Below, in pieces: positions 1 through 9,402 of a DNA stretch of 41,470 nt. Position 1 is the stretch's first letter. The number at the start of each line of letters is the position of its first letter. The notes beneath the pieces were generated by a model. The model was not told where the DNA came from and made no database searches. It saw only the letters and a list, made by a program, of their open reading frames with translations. Location: positions 1-41,470 of the forward strand of contig CADAPC010000019.1 in the NCBI GenBank assembly GCA_902789725.1, read 5' to 3'. The DNA is from an uncultured Bacteroidales bacterium. GTDB taxonomy: Bacteria; Bacteroidota; Bacteroidia; Bacteroidales; Bacteroidaceae. The translations under genes were made by a program, and so were the position numbers.

Positions 1-55
1 CTCCTTTGTTGCGTGTTGCTCCAGCAGAGGACTCACAAAGAGCTTCGGTTCCATA

Positions 56-132
56 CCGTGCCTCCCTCTTTATACCCCTCCCCCCTATGTAGGGGGGGGG
101 AGGGGGTTAAAAGAGAGGGGAGGGAGGCACGG
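56..132. repeat. G/C-rich imperfect inverted repeat (hairpin)
   Basis: A 12-base arm at 56-67 (CCGTGCCTCCCT) is the exact reverse complement of 121-132. Further inside, a C-run at 74-85 faces a G-run at 92-106, with a short bulge at 116-120. The plus strand carries runs of nine, five, four and three G between 92 and 124, which could also form a G-quadruplex. No transposase or target duplication is visible, so whether this is a mobile hairpin element or a transcription-related structure is open. Confidence 0.6.
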
Positions 133-312
133 CACGATAACCGCCACCCGTCCGCTCCGGTCCATCGCCGTCTGCACCTGTCCATCCTGAGGATCTCGGG
201 CATCACTGAGCTCACCACTCCTGCCTGGAGAAGCTGCTCCTGAATCAAGTCTTTCATACCCATAAAATATTTGGTTAAACATATAAGTAATTGAACAAAT
301 TTAATTGATGAT

Positions 313-334
313 AATTCGTGATCAATTCGTGATA
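313..334. repeat. two copies of an 11-bp direct repeat
   Basis: AATTCGTGAT begins at 313 and again at 324, giving an 11-bp period. The same AATTCGTG/CACGAATT word recurs in the repeats at 40973-41285. Confidence 0.5.
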
Positions 335-366
335 ATTATATGTTTTATATAAACACGAATTGCCAT

Positions 367-414
367 GAATTGGCCTTGAATTTATCATGAGAATTGGCCT
401 TGAATTTATCATGA
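367..414. repeat. perfect 24-bp tandem duplication
   Basis: 367-390 and 391-414 are identical 24-base units beginning GAATTGGCCTTG and ending TTATCATGA, with no gap between them. The stretch is non-coding as far as I can see. Confidence 0.85.
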
Positions 415-684
415 ATATTTTATATAAACTATTTTTGTTTGCCTACTTATATTTTGTTTATTCGCAATAAGTTACTATCTTGTGCCACACAATAAGTATG
501 ATAAGCAATGATGTGTGACTATGACATAAAACCAAATCTCTAATGACCGAATTGGGTTAAATACGGGACGTGTTGAGAGCCAACTTGCACGGCATAAATA
601 GCAAAACAAGGGGAGGCAAGTGTTTTTTACCTATTTTTATATTTTTTTAACACGGTTGTTCGTCTCTATGATTAAATAAAGACG

Positions 685-692
685 TAATTTTG
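685..692 (+). promoter_or_regulatory. possible Bacteroidetes -7 box upstream of the gene at 917
   Basis: TAATTTTG fits the TAnnTTTG consensus. No TTTG lies at the usual 19-21 base distance upstream; the nearest TTG is at 656-658 and is too far. If used, it implies a leader of about 215 bases. Confidence 0.35.
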
Positions 693-916
693 TGGACTAA
701 ATTTCAACTTATCAACATTTCATGTTGGCACGTAATCGATGGCAGAGTAACAAAAGTGGGGACACAAAGATGTCCCAGCTACTCATTCAGAGTGTATGTC
801 CTCTTGTTGCGTGAAGGTACCCCAAGGAGCAATGGTGTAAAGAGGAATTAAGCAGACTTGAATAAGAAATAACATTTATAAATAACCCATTTTATTTTCA
901 CTTTAATTAAAAAATT

Positions 917-3900
917 ATGAAAAAAAGTTTACAATTTTTCCTATCGTTGGTGGCTCTGATGCTGATGGCTGTTACGGTCAATGCACAGGAGGACGTTACT
1001 TCAACGTATCTGAAAAACTCAGATTTCTCTTCTGGAACACCAATTGACAACCATGTCTGTACGTATGGAAGAGACATGGAAAAAAACGGAACCACTTACT
1101 ATGGTGCACAACCAATTACAGACTGGACTAATGCCAGCGTGGGGTCATTAGAGAATGACTACGAAAACAACCAGCTTGCGGGCGCAATCTTTACCTACGG
1201 AGGCACACCATGGCTGGCTGGTTCTGGCAACACTGCTCCTGCAACAGACCCTGAAGGAAATGCAGGTAATGCAGCGGGACTTTGTGCTGTATGGGGTGGA
1301 AGAATCCAATACACGCAGGCTGTGACTTTCCCTGCAGGTTCCTACACAGTGAAGTTCCATGTTTACAACACAACAACTGGCAGTGGCAATAGTTCTAAGG
1401 TTATCACCACAGACCTTTTTGGCTTCGTGGAGGATGGTGGAACAACTCACTATGCCCCCAACAACACATTTGCCATTGGTCAGTGGTCAACTATTGCTGT
1501 AACTTTTAATCTGGATACTGAAACAACAGGTAAAATATCGATGGGCTATGTCGGTCCTTCTGGCGGTGCCGACATGCCTCACTTATTTGTTGATAAGGTA
1601 CAAATTTTGCGAAATGAAATGTTTGAGGATTGTACCAATAAGGTGAAAAAAGATGGCTGGACTGGTGCAACCGATGGTTATCAAGGTGGAAGTATCAATA
1701 CGGCTCGCCAGTACGGAGACAAATCCATAGGCCGTCATATCTATCAGACTGTCAGCGGACTGGAAAATGGTTCATACGAAGTGACTCTATATGCCATCTC
1801 TCAAAAGGAATGGACCGGTACGCTGGCAAACGATGCTGGTGACGTTGCATACGTGTTTGCAGAAGGTGCGTACGAGTTGACAGAGTGGATTAACGCCCGT
1901 GCCAGAGCGTCGTATCCTGGTGATGAAAATGTGGGCATCTACACGATTAGTGGCGTCAAGGTGACAGATGGAACTATGACACTCGGCATGGGTCTTGCAC
2001 AGGCTAATCTGACAGAATGGCATCACGTACAGATCAAGTCTCTCGTTCGGACGAACGCTCCTGACCTTACTGATTTTATTGCTGCATACAACACAGCCAA
2101 GGATGCAGCTAAGGCAGTTGACCAAACTCAAACGATGGCTCCATCCATCCTAACTGCTCTTCAGAATGCTATTTCGACCTATGAAACAGTTGACGAGACC
2201 AGTCAAAGCGACTTGGAAGCAGCTACTGCAGCCCTGAACGCAGCCACCGCAGCTGCTAACACCTCTATCGCCAGCTATGCTATTATCGCCAGCGGAACAG
2301 TGTCAACAGACAACCTTGCTGGCTGGACATGCACAAACAGCAACGATTTCCATGTCAACACATGGTCGATAGAGGGAAATACTGATGGTACAGGAATGAC
2401 GACTCCGTTTATTGAGAACTGGCGCAATAATGAAGGCTACCTCGGTGAGGGCACAATATCCTACACTTTGGAAGGGCTTGAACCAGGTGAGGTGTACTAT
2501 GCACAGGCTCTTATACGTGCATATAGTGAAAGTGGTAATGAACCCAATGGCCCCAACTTCTTTATTAACGATGTGGAGACTGACATGAAAGAGGCAGGTA
2601 CACAGTTCACCTTTATTAATCAGTATAATAATACTTTAAAAGGCTGCTATGCTACATTGGGTGGTGCTGCAACGGTTACGGCTGAAGGAACATTGACACT
2701 CGGAGCCAAGATTGCCTCTGATGCCAACTACAACTGGGTGGCTTTCAAGGGAGTGTCTATACAACGTATGGATGCAGCCCTTGCGGCAGCGGTGGAAAAG
2801 GCCACAGCATTAAATGGAAAAATTCCAGCAATTGTTTATGATGAAATAAGCAGTGTTATTACTACCAACAACCAGAAGTGGAGCACCGCTGCTGAATACG
2901 AGACAGCCATTGCCAACATTACCAATGCCTTGGTGGCTGGTACTAAATTTGTTGGACCATACGCCAAATTTAATGCACTTAAGGCTCATGCGGAAATACT
3001 TGTTGCTAACCATCCTGGTCTTGACGAGGACATCAATAATCAGACAGCAGAAGTTGAGGGTGTAAGTGGTATGGAGGATGCAGATGTCCAGACCATTACT
3101 CAGGCTACAGCCGATTTGTATGCTGCAATTCAAGCTACTTTTGTAAAGATGGAAGGTACTTACTATGTAGAGCATGTTATAACCAGTACATATATGGCTG
3201 CCGGACACGATTGGGGAACTCGTGGCATTGTCAACAACACAGGTCTTGACCTGACACTTACCTCGAATACAGACGGAACAATCAATTTTGACTCTCAAGT
3301 TTCCAATGGCGGTGACAATCATTATTTAGGTGCGAACCTCTATATGGATGCTGCCGCAAAAGGTTGGATCATAGAGAAGGCAGAAGACGATACTTACATC
3401 ATCTGTACGATCGATGATAACTACATTACTACATACATTGGTGTTGATAATGACAACAACCTTGTGCTGACAAGCGAACCAACAGAGTGGAGATTCATTG
3501 ATGCAGCCACTCGTATTGAAGAGCTGGAAGCTGCAAGTTCAGACTATGGCATGGATGCAACCTTCCTGCTGAAGGATCCTAACTTCAATCGTAATGACAA
3601 GCGCGTAGATGCATGGACAGTATCTGAGGATTGCACCAACAAGAATCTGAGTGGAGGAAACAATCTGAATAACTGTGCCGAATCGCTTCAATCAACATTT
3701 GATATCTATCAAACGGTGTCGGGTGTTCCTGCTGGTGTATATGAACTGACTGCACAGGGCTTCTATCGTCAGGATGGTGAAGATACAGAAGCCATACCAT
3801 ATTTCTATGCTAATGGCGAGAAGGCTGAGTTATCCGCTCAGGAAGGTAGCGAGAGTGATATGAGTGGTGCTTCTGCATCGTTCACTGAAGGTCTCTATAC

Positions 3901-4717
3901 GATTGAACCTATCAAGTTCCATGTGGGCGAAGATGGTGTATTGACAGTAGGTATCAAGAATGAGACAGCTGTTAATCAATGGATTGTTTTCGACAACTTC
4001 CAGCTGACCTACTATGGTCTTCCAGAACTCACCCTCGACGAGGAGGTTGACAACACTGCCACATTGGAAGAAAACAATGGCAAGAAAGTCAACGTCACCT
4101 TGACACGTACACTGAGGACTGGCAGCTACAACACATTTGCTGTGCCATTCAACATTGACGCTATTCCTACTGGTTGGACAGTGAAGAAATTGACCAGCTC
4201 ATCGCTCAACGCTGAAGGTTTGCTATCTCTCGAATTCGAAAATGCTACCAGCATCGAGGCCGGCAAGCCTTACTTGGTGAAGGTTGCCAGTGAGGTGGCG
4301 GACCCAACCTTCGATGGTGTGACCATCAGCAGCACAACCACCCCAACTAAAACCGATGCCGTGGACTTCATCCCCACAGTGGGCGCAACCACTCTGTCCG
4401 CTACCGAAAACGATCCTGAGAACTTCCTCTTCATCGGAGCAGGAAACAAACTCTACAATCCATCAGAACTGCCTCAAAACATGAAGGGCTTCCGCGCCTA
4501 CTTCTACGTGAAGAACATAGGCACAGAATCTGCAAAAGTACGCGCATTCAACTTGGACTTCGGCGACGGTGAGACAACTGGCATCATCGAACTGAGAAGC
4601 GAGGAAGCTGGTGCAAACGGTGAGGGCTTCTATGACCTGATGGGTCGCTCCATCCAAGGTCAACCCACTCAGAAGGGTGTATATATCAAGAATGGCAAAA
4701 AAGTAATCGTAAAATAA
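917..4717 (+). CDS. large modular secreted protein with T9SS-like C-terminal tail
   Basis: The 1266-residue product starts with a clear signal peptide (residues 1-24, hydrophobic core then VNAQ) and is predicted to be exported. It alternates beta-rich segments that read like carbohydrate-binding/galactose-binding sandwiches (about 30-235, 236-375, 455-615, 885-1035; recurring pattern YQTVSGxxxGxYE, NFQLTYYG) with Ala/Thr-rich helical FIVAR-like segments (about 385-450 and 615-740). Residues 745-860 contain the motif GHDWGTRG, related to the N-terminal module of the proteins at 23709 and 27607. The tail reads FYDLMGRS then KGVYIKNGKKVIVK, the usual form of a T9SS sorting signal in Prevotella. 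No catalytic motif is evident; a surface glycan-binding or adhesive role is an inference. A 53-residue ORF follows after 18 bases and probably shares the transcript. Confidence 0.85.
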   Translation: MKKSLQFFLSLVALMLMAVTVNAQEDVTSTYLKNSDFSSGTPIDNHVCTYGRDMEKNGTTYYGAQPITDWTNASVGSLENDYENNQLAGAIFTYGGTPWLAGSGNTAPATDPEGNAGNAAGLCAVWGGRIQYTQAVTFPAGSYTVKFHVYNTTTGSGNSSKVITTDLFGFVEDGGTTHYAPNNTFAIGQWSTIAVTFNLDTETTGKISMGYVGPSGGADMPHLFVDKVQILRNEMFEDCTNKVKKDGWTGATDGYQGGSINTARQYGDKSIGRHIYQTVSGLENGSYEVTLYAISQKEWTGTLANDAGDVAYVFAEGAYELTEWINARARASYPGDENVGIYTISGVKVTDGTMTLGMGLAQANLTEWHHVQIKSLVRTNAPDLTDFIAAYNTAKDAAKAVDQTQTMAPSILTALQNAISTYETVDETSQSDLEAATAALNAATAAANTSIASYAIIASGTVSTDNLAGWTCTNSNDFHVNTWSIEGNTDGTGMTTPFIENWRNNEGYLGEGTISYTLEGLEPGEVYYAQALIRAYSESGNEPNGPNFFINDVETDMKEAGTQFTFINQYNNTLKGCYATLGGAATVTAEGTLTLGAKIASDANYNWVAFKGVSIQRMDAALAAAVEKATALNGKIPAIVYDEISSVITTNNQKWSTAAEYETAIANITNALVAGTKFVGPYAKFNALKAHAEILVANHPGLDEDINNQTAEVEGVSGMEDADVQTITQATADLYAAIQATFVKMEGTYYVEHVITSTYMAAGHDWGTRGIVNNTGLDLTLTSNTDGTINFDSQVSNGGDNHYLGANLYMDAAAKGWIIEKAEDDTYIICTIDDNYITTYIGVDNDNNLVLTSEPTEWRFIDAATRIEELEAASSDYGMDATFLLKDPNFNRNDKRVDAWTVSEDCTNKNLSGGNNLNNCAESLQSTFDIYQTVSGVPAGVYELTAQGFYRQDGEDTEAIPYFYANGEKAELSAQEGSESDMSGASASFTEGLYTIEPIKFHVGEDGVLTVGIKNETAVNQWIVFDNFQLTYYGLPELTLDEEVDNTATLEENNGKKVNVTLTRTLRTGSYNTFAVPFNIDAIPTGWTVKKLTSSSLNAEGLLSLEFENATSIEAGKPYLVKVASEVADPTFDGVTISSTTTPTKTDAVDFIPTVGATTLSATENDPENFLFIGAGNKLYNPSELPQNMKGFRAYFYVKNIGTESAKVRAFNLDFGDGETTGIIELRSEEAGANGEGFYDLMGRSIQGQPTQKGVYIKNGKKVIVK

Positions 4718-4735
4718 AGAATGGAGGATATAACT

Positions 4736-4897
4736 ATGAAGAAAAAAGAGTATCAGAAACCCACAATGGAACTGATTGAGGCAGACTTGGGTCAACAGAT
4801 TCTGTATGCCTCTGTTACAGTCAAAGGTCTGGATGTGGATGATGAAGATTTTGAATACAGCGATGAAAAGCGCAATTCTTGGGATAATGCTTGGTAA
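4736..4897 (+). CDS. 53-residue conserved-type small protein (MKKKEYQKPTME family)
   Basis: This short ORF begins 18 bases after the stop of the giant secreted protein. I chose the ATG at 4736 because GGAGG lies at 4723-4727, eight bases upstream; an in-frame ATG at 4721 would add five residues. The N-terminus MKKKEYQKPTMELIE resembles a very common, uncharacterised class of Bacteroidales peptides that start with K/Y/Q/P-rich residues. There is no signal peptide or membrane segment. The middle is acidic (GLDVDDEDFEYSDE) and the C-terminus is NSWDNAW. Coexpression with the upstream surface protein is likely; the function is unknown. Confidence 0.7.
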   Translation: MKKKEYQKPTMELIEADLGQQILYASVTVKGLDVDDEDFEYSDEKRNSWDNAW

Positions 4898-4914
4898 ATC
4901 GCTCACACTTATAC

Positions 4915-4956
4915 AAAAGAGAGGGGTGCGGAACAGTTCCGCACCCCTCTCTTTTT
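4915..4956. terminator. perfect bidirectional intrinsic terminator
   Basis: Two 20-base arms (4915-4934 and 4936-4955) are exact reverse complements around a single central base. A-runs on the left and T-runs on the right provide a U-tract in both directions. It sits between converging genes (4736 plus, 5008 minus). Confidence 0.9.
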
Positions 4957-5007
4957 GGCTGGGGAGGTGTCGGGATGGGCGACACCAGTGGGCAGACGAA
5001 CTGCAGT

Positions 5008-7581
5008 TTAGAACTTGAAGTCGAGGGCGAATCGGACACCATTCTTGTGGAGCTTGTCGCCTCCCGGCACAGCGGGCATGTCGGTGTAGTTGAGGCGGCG
5101 CACGTACTGGACGGTGAGCACCTTGAAGATGTTGCTGATGCCGACGGAGAGCTCCATGTAAGGCTTGTTACCCATGACGAAGGAGGTCTGGTGACCGTCG
5201 CGGGTGGGGAAACGGAAGAGGTCGTTGTCGCCTGTCTGGATGAAGGGGTTGTTCTTGTCGGTAAGGTGCCCGAAGAGCATCTTGAAGCCGATGTACTCAC
5301 GCAGCTTCAGCTTTTTGAGGAGCGGAATGCGGTTGAGGATTTTTCCGTCGAAGTTCCAGTTGACGAGCAGGGAGACGTAGCGGTCGTTGAGGAACTCCAT
5401 GTTGCGGAGCATGTTGAACGACCAGCTGTCGAACTGCACGAAGTAGGAGAGGTTGGACTGTGGGGTGAAGAGCATGGGGAAGGGCACTTTGTTCCACTGC
5501 ACACCACCCTTCAGATAGGCTTCGATGCTGCCACAGGCACCAGGAAGCCAGAATTTCTTGAAGAAGGTGGCCTCGGTCATGTTGTAGTTGTATTGTCCTC
5601 CTAAGAAGCCGTCAAAGCCCATGGTGTGCTCCAGTGTGAAGATGGGGGCATCCTTGTTGATTCGCAGTCGTTGCTGCTTGCTGTTGATGAAGGTTTCGCG
5701 AGGGGCATAGCGGAAGCCCACCTTCACGTCGCTCGTCTTGATGGATGGCAGCAGAGTTGTAATGCCGTTGTAGAAGTCGGCATTCCGCTGGTAGATGAGC
5801 TTACCTGTGGGGGTGAGCTTGGAGTGGTCGATGGCGGCCGTCCAGGTGATGTAGTTGTTGGTCTCGTACTGGTACTTGAGCTTGATGTCGTTCACATACA
5901 TCATCTGATCGACTTTGCTGGTCTTGAACGAGCTATAGACGTTGTCCTTGGTGGTGCCGGAGAATTTATCTACAGGCGACATGTCGTCGTACATGAAGCT
6001 GGCGATGATGCTGCGGCGAGGGAACTCGTGAGCCATGTATTTCTTTTTGTTGAAGGAGTATTCCAGTTCGGCCTTGTATTTCCACTTCTTGTCCTTGGCA
6101 CCGTAAGCCCCATAGCCACGGAGGAAGAGGTGGGGGGAAAGGTTGCCGGTGGTTTGGAGTGAGGCCTGATAGCGCATGCCGTCAACGTCGTTGTGGGAGA
6201 CGATGGCATTGAGCGGGATGAAGTCAAGCTTGTTGGGCTTGGGGGTGAGTTCCACAGAGTTTTCGACCACTGCCGTGAGGAGGAACTTCCAGAAGCCGCC
6301 AAGGTCTTCGTTAATTTTATCCACCCCGTTGCCCAGGTGACTCTCGGCGTTGGTAAGCTGGACGGGACGGATGGATGCCCAGTAGGTGGAGTCCTTGAAT
6401 GTGGCGTCGGGCAGCACACGATCGATTTGCGGCGACTTGAAGGCCTTCGGGTCGGTGATGGGCGAGAAGTCGTAGTTGCTGTATTGGGAATAGCGTTGAC
6501 ACTGGAAATTGATGGCACCGTAGAGTCCGCTCAGTTCCACAATCATGTTATCGACTTTTATCACGCGCTCGCCGGTGGGCAGGGTCATGAAGTCCTGGAT
6601 GATCATGAGGTTATCGACGAAGTTCACCCCCGTGTTGGTGGGCACGTTGATGATGGCTCGCTTCACCTGGTTGAGGTGGTCGTCGGTGATGTAGAGGTGT
6701 CCGGCAAAGCCGAAGTCCTGTGTGTTGTTAGGCAGGAAGACCACATCGATGCAGCGTTCGTCATCCACCATGAGGGTGTCCTGGATGAAATAGTGGTAGA
6801 AGGCAATGCCCTCGGCGGTGGAGATGGGGCTGATGAAGGGGTGCTGCAAGAGGCGGATGTTGTCCTTGTAGATATCGACATCGGTGAAGATGTCCTTCAC
6901 GTAGGTCGTGAGCATGTCGCCCGACGAGAGCATGGACTGGAAACCATCGCTGCGCTTGGCCAGGATGGTGGTCTTCACCGTTTTGGGGTTCTTGCGGTAG
7001 TTCTCCTGCGATGAGGTTTCATCCACCATGATGGGGATGATGAGTTTACCCGTCTCGGGACAGATTTCAGAGAGCAGGGTGTCTCGTGTACCCTTGATGT
7101 CGTTGTAGGAGAAGGTTTTCTTCTCGTACTTGTCGAAATGGTAGTAGTCCTTTTCTTTAATGTCGCTCAACTTCTTGTTGGCAATCACTTTGCGCATCAG
7201 GTCAACGGCGGGGTTGTTTTTGCGCGAGTACTTGTACTTGGTCTTCTTCACCACCACTTCGCCCAGCAGGATGTCGTCGGAGTACATCTTGATGACCTGG
7301 TCGCGAATTTCCTGACGTCCGCGCGGTACGGTGACCGTGACGGGTTTGTAGCCCAAGAAGGTGATTTCGAACTTGTCGTTGTTGTTGAGGATGGGCAGCG
7401 TGAAGTTGCCGTCAATGTCGGTTGCACGCCCCTCGGAGGTGCCGATGTACTTGACGGCGGCGAAGGGTATGGGCTCGCCCGTGGCGCCATCAATCACTTT
7501 GCCGTAGAACTGAGCTTTTGCAGCTACTGCGCAGAGAAGGAGCAGAAGCGAAAAGGATAAAAATCTTATATATGAAACCAT
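5008..7581 (-). CDS. DUF5686 / carboxypeptidase-regulatory-like domain outer-membrane protein
   Basis: The product of about 857 residues has a signal peptide (MVSYIRF, a leucine-rich core, AAKAQ), then a carboxypeptidase-D regulatory-like domain over about 80 residues (GKVIDGATGEPIPFAAVKY, TDIDGNFTLPI, FLGYKPVTV). The long remainder matches the DUF5686 pattern, including a YDDMSPVDKF stretch and beta-strand-rich C-terminal repeats ending in RFALDFKF, as expected for an outer-membrane barrel. The ATG at 7581 is preferred over the in-frame ATG at 7617 because it places the signal peptide at the N-terminus and avoids overlap with the small ORF at 7592-7729. It is the last gene of a minus-strand run behind gpmI. 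The substrate or partner is unknown. Confidence 0.85.
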   Translation of the reverse strand: MVSYIRFLSFSLLLLLCAVAAKAQFYGKVIDGATGEPIPFAAVKYIGTSEGRATDIDGNFTLPILNNNDKFEITFLGYKPVTVTVPRGRQEIRDQVIKMYSDDILLGEVVVKKTKYKYSRKNNPAVDLMRKVIANKKLSDIKEKDYYHFDKYEKKTFSYNDIKGTRDTLLSEICPETGKLIIPIMVDETSSQENYRKNPKTVKTTILAKRSDGFQSMLSSGDMLTTYVKDIFTDVDIYKDNIRLLQHPFISPISTAEGIAFYHYFIQDTLMVDDERCIDVVFLPNNTQDFGFAGHLYITDDHLNQVKRAIINVPTNTGVNFVDNLMIIQDFMTLPTGERVIKVDNMIVELSGLYGAINFQCQRYSQYSNYDFSPITDPKAFKSPQIDRVLPDATFKDSTYWASIRPVQLTNAESHLGNGVDKINEDLGGFWKFLLTAVVENSVELTPKPNKLDFIPLNAIVSHNDVDGMRYQASLQTTGNLSPHLFLRGYGAYGAKDKKWKYKAELEYSFNKKKYMAHEFPRRSIIASFMYDDMSPVDKFSGTTKDNVYSSFKTSKVDQMMYVNDIKLKYQYETNNYITWTAAIDHSKLTPTGKLIYQRNADFYNGITTLLPSIKTSDVKVGFRYAPRETFINSKQQRLRINKDAPIFTLEHTMGFDGFLGGQYNYNMTEATFFKKFWLPGACGSIEAYLKGGVQWNKVPFPMLFTPQSNLSYFVQFDSWSFNMLRNMEFLNDRYVSLLVNWNFDGKILNRIPLLKKLKLREYIGFKMLFGHLTDKNNPFIQTGDNDLFRFPTRDGHQTSFVMGNKPYMELSVGISNIFKVLTVQYVRRLNYTDMPAVPGGDKLHKNGVRFALDFKF

Positions 7582-7591
7582 TGGAATGGGG

Positions 7592-7729
7592 TTAAATTCT
7601 GTTGGAATGTGTTGCATGCAGAGCCTCAGAGCTCTTGAACTTTACAATGCCATTGTCCCGCACAAAGTCTTGTGCGGGAGCAATGACAAACGAATAACTG
7701 AGCGTTAAAAGGAGGAATATTTTTTTCAT
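7592..7729 (-). CDS. 45-residue secreted or lipid-free small protein, unrecognised
   Basis: The ATG lies only two bases after the gpmI stop. The ORF encodes MKKIFLLLTLSYSFVIAPAQ, a textbook Bacteroidetes signal peptide, followed by only 25 residues starting DFVRDNG and ending HSNRI. It stops 10 bases before the ATG of the DUF5686 gene, so the three genes would form a tight operon. The stretch coding for APAQDFVRDN is itself palindromic (stem 7657-7665 with 7670-7678, extended by CATTG/CAATG at 7651-7655 and 7681-7685). It could be a genuine small exported peptide or the 5' remnant of a longer gene that has lost its body. I do not recognise a family. Confidence 0.5.
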   Translation of the reverse strand: MKKIFLLLTLSYSFVIAPAQDFVRDNGIVKFKSSEALHATHSNRI

Positions 7730-7731
7730 GT

Positions 7732-9267
7732 TTAGTCTTCAATCAGACAGTGGCCTGTCATTTCCTTTGGCTGTTCCAAGCCCATGATGTGGAGAATGGA
7801 TGGAGCCACGTCGGCCAGCACGCCGTCTTTCACTTTGGCATTCTTGTTCTCCGTCACATAGATGAAAGGAACGGGGTTGAGGGAATGGGCCGTGTTGGGC
7901 GTTCCGTCGGGGTTGAGAGCATTGTCGGCATTGCCGTGGTCGGCAATGATGATGGTTTCGTAGTCCTTGGCCTTAGCTGCTTCCACTACTTCATTCACGC
8001 ACTGGTCAACTGCTACCACAGCCTTCTCGATGGCTGAGTAAACGCCGGTGTGACCCACCATGTCGCCATTGGCAAAGTTCACCACAATCCAGTCGTACTT
8101 TTCTTCATTGATGGCTGCCACAAGTTTGTCCTTCACTTCGAAGGCTGACATTTCGGGCTTGAGGTCGTAAGTGGCCACCTTAGGTGAGTTGACGAGGATG
8201 CGGTCTTCGTTTTTGTAGGGCTCTTCGCGTCCCCCGTTGAAGAAGAAGGTCACATGGGCATACTTCTCCGTCTCGGCAGTGTGGAGTTGTTTCAGACCTT
8301 TGCTGCTGATGTATTCGCCCAAAGTGTTCTCTACATTTTCTTTTGGGAAGAGGACGTGTACGCCTGTGAAAGATGCATCGTAAGGAGTCATGCAGTAGTA
8401 CTGAAGTCCGGGGACGGTCTTCATGCCCTGCTCCTCCATATCCTTTTGGGTGAGCACGATGGTCAGCTCCTTGGCGCGGTCGTTGCGATAGTTGTAGAAA
8501 ATGACCACATCGCCTTCCTTGATTCGTCCATCTACATTGCAGTTCACCAGAGGCTCCATAAATTCGTCGGTGTCCTTGTTCTCTTCCGTGTGGCGGTCAT
8601 AGCATCCCTGCACGGCCTCGACCATGTCGGCCACTTCGCGGCCCTTGCCGTTGACGAGCTGGTCATATGCCACCTTGATGCGGTCCCAACGCTTGTCGCG
8701 GTCCATGGCATAGAATCGGCCAATGATGGATGCAATGGCACCTACGCCCACTTCGTCAATGTGTTTCTGCAAGTCGGCGATGAAGCCCTTGCCCGATTTG
8801 GGGTCGGTGTCACGACCATCCATGAAGCAGTGAACGAAACAGTTCTCAATGCCATATACCTTAGCGATGTCGATGAGTTTCAGAATATGATTGAAAGATG
8901 AGTGCACACCACCTGTAGAGGTCAGACCCATGAGGTGTACGCTCTTGCCATGCTCCTTGGCATAGCTGTAAGCGGATTTGATTTCAGGATTCTCCAAGAT
9001 GGAGTTGTCGGCACAGGCACGATTAATCTTCACCAAGTCCTGATAAACGATGCGTCCAGCACCAATGTTGAGGTGTCCCACCTCAGAATTGCCCATCTGA
9101 CCATCGGGAAGACCGACGTTTTCGCCTGAAGCCTGCAACTGAGAGTGTGGATAGTTCTCGTTCAGATAGTCCATGTAAGGAGTGGGTGTCTGATAAATAA
9201 CGTCACCCTTGCTTTTGTCACCGATTCCCCAACCATCGAGAATCATGAGAAGTGCTTTCTTTGCCAT
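7732..9267 (-). CDS. gpmI: 2,3-bisphosphoglycerate-independent phosphoglycerate mutase
   Basis: The 511-residue length is normal for this manganese-dependent glycolytic enzyme, which interconverts 3- and 2-phosphoglycerate in the cytoplasm. Diagnostic motifs are present: ILDGWGIG at the N-terminus (metal-binding Asp), [17 protein letters not shown] containing the phosphoserine nucleophile near residue 62, [11 protein letters not shown], and the C-terminal metal site [10 protein letters not shown]. It is the first gene after the minus-strand promoter at 9344-9374. The following ORF starts two bases after its stop, which suggests cotranscription with the envelope genes downstream. Confidence 0.97.
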   Translation of the reverse strand: MAKKALLMILDGWGIGDKSKGDVIYQTPTPYMDYLNENYPHSQLQASGENVGLPDGQMGNSEVGHLNIGAGRIVYQDLVKINRACADNSILENPEIKSAYSYAKEHGKSVHLMGLTSTGGVHSSFNHILKLIDIAKVYGIENCFVHCFMDGRDTDPKSGKGFIADLQKHIDEVGVGAIASIIGRFYAMDRDKRWDRIKVAYDQLVNGKGREVADMVEAVQGCYDRHTEENKDTDEFMEPLVNCNVDGRIKEGDVVIFYNYRNDRAKELTIVLTQKDMEEQGMKTVPGLQYYCMTPYDASFTGVHVLFPKENVENTLGEYISSKGLKQLHTAETEKYAHVTFFFNGGREEPYKNEDRILVNSPKVATYDLKPEMSAFEVKDKLVAAINEEKYDWIVVNFANGDMVGHTGVYSAIEKAVVAVDQCVNEVVEAAKAKDYETIIIADHGNADNALNPDGTPNTAHSLNPVPFIYVTENKNAKVKDGVLADVAPSILHIMGLEQPKEMTGHCLIED

Positions 9268-9343
9268 AATAATTGTATTGTTTAGTATGTGAGTTAGTGT
9301 GTGAAAATCAAAAAATCAAAGTGTTATGTGCACTTTGACGGTG

Positions 9344-9374
9344 CAAAGGTACGATTAAATGAGCACAATACAAA
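9344..9374 (-). promoter_or_regulatory. gpmI promoter
   Basis: Read on the minus strand, TTTG (9371-9374) and TACCTTTG (9344-9351) are separated by 19 bases, an exact match to the Bacteroidetes -33/-7 pattern. The -7 element is part of an 18-base inverted repeat with the divergent promoter. Confidence 0.8.
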
Positions 9375-9402
9375 ACGAAAAACTGTTTTTCCGTTTTTAT
9401 AT

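Larger units (their letters stand above)
133..916. other. intergenic region without a convincing gene
   Basis: Short ORFs on both strands before position 282 cross the hairpin or resemble no family I know. From about 260 on the sequence is AT-rich and holds two small direct repeats (listed separately), a -7-like box at 685-692 and a leader of roughly 215 bases before the gene at 917. The leader contains a 6-bp hairpin at 759-776 (GGGACA, 6-base loop, TGTCCC). Confidence 0.6.

Noticed and set aside
1..54. Minus-strand frame MEPKLFVSPLLEQHATKE running off the left edge
   Set aside because: Only 18 codons are visible, with no recognisable motif or promoter, so a partial gene cannot be supported.
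33..282. Short minus-strand ORFs beginning near 263-282
   Set aside because: They resemble no family I know, compete in several frames and run through the G/C-rich hairpin.
4891..7560. Long plus-strand ORFs opposite the DUF5686 gene (for example 6193-7014)
   Set aside because: Val/Glu/Gly/His-rich shadow frames of a GC-rich minus-strand gene, with no motif.
7651..7685. Hairpin as a terminator after gpmI
   Set aside because: No T-run follows on the minus strand, and it lies inside a plausible small ORF; kept as part of that ORF's description.
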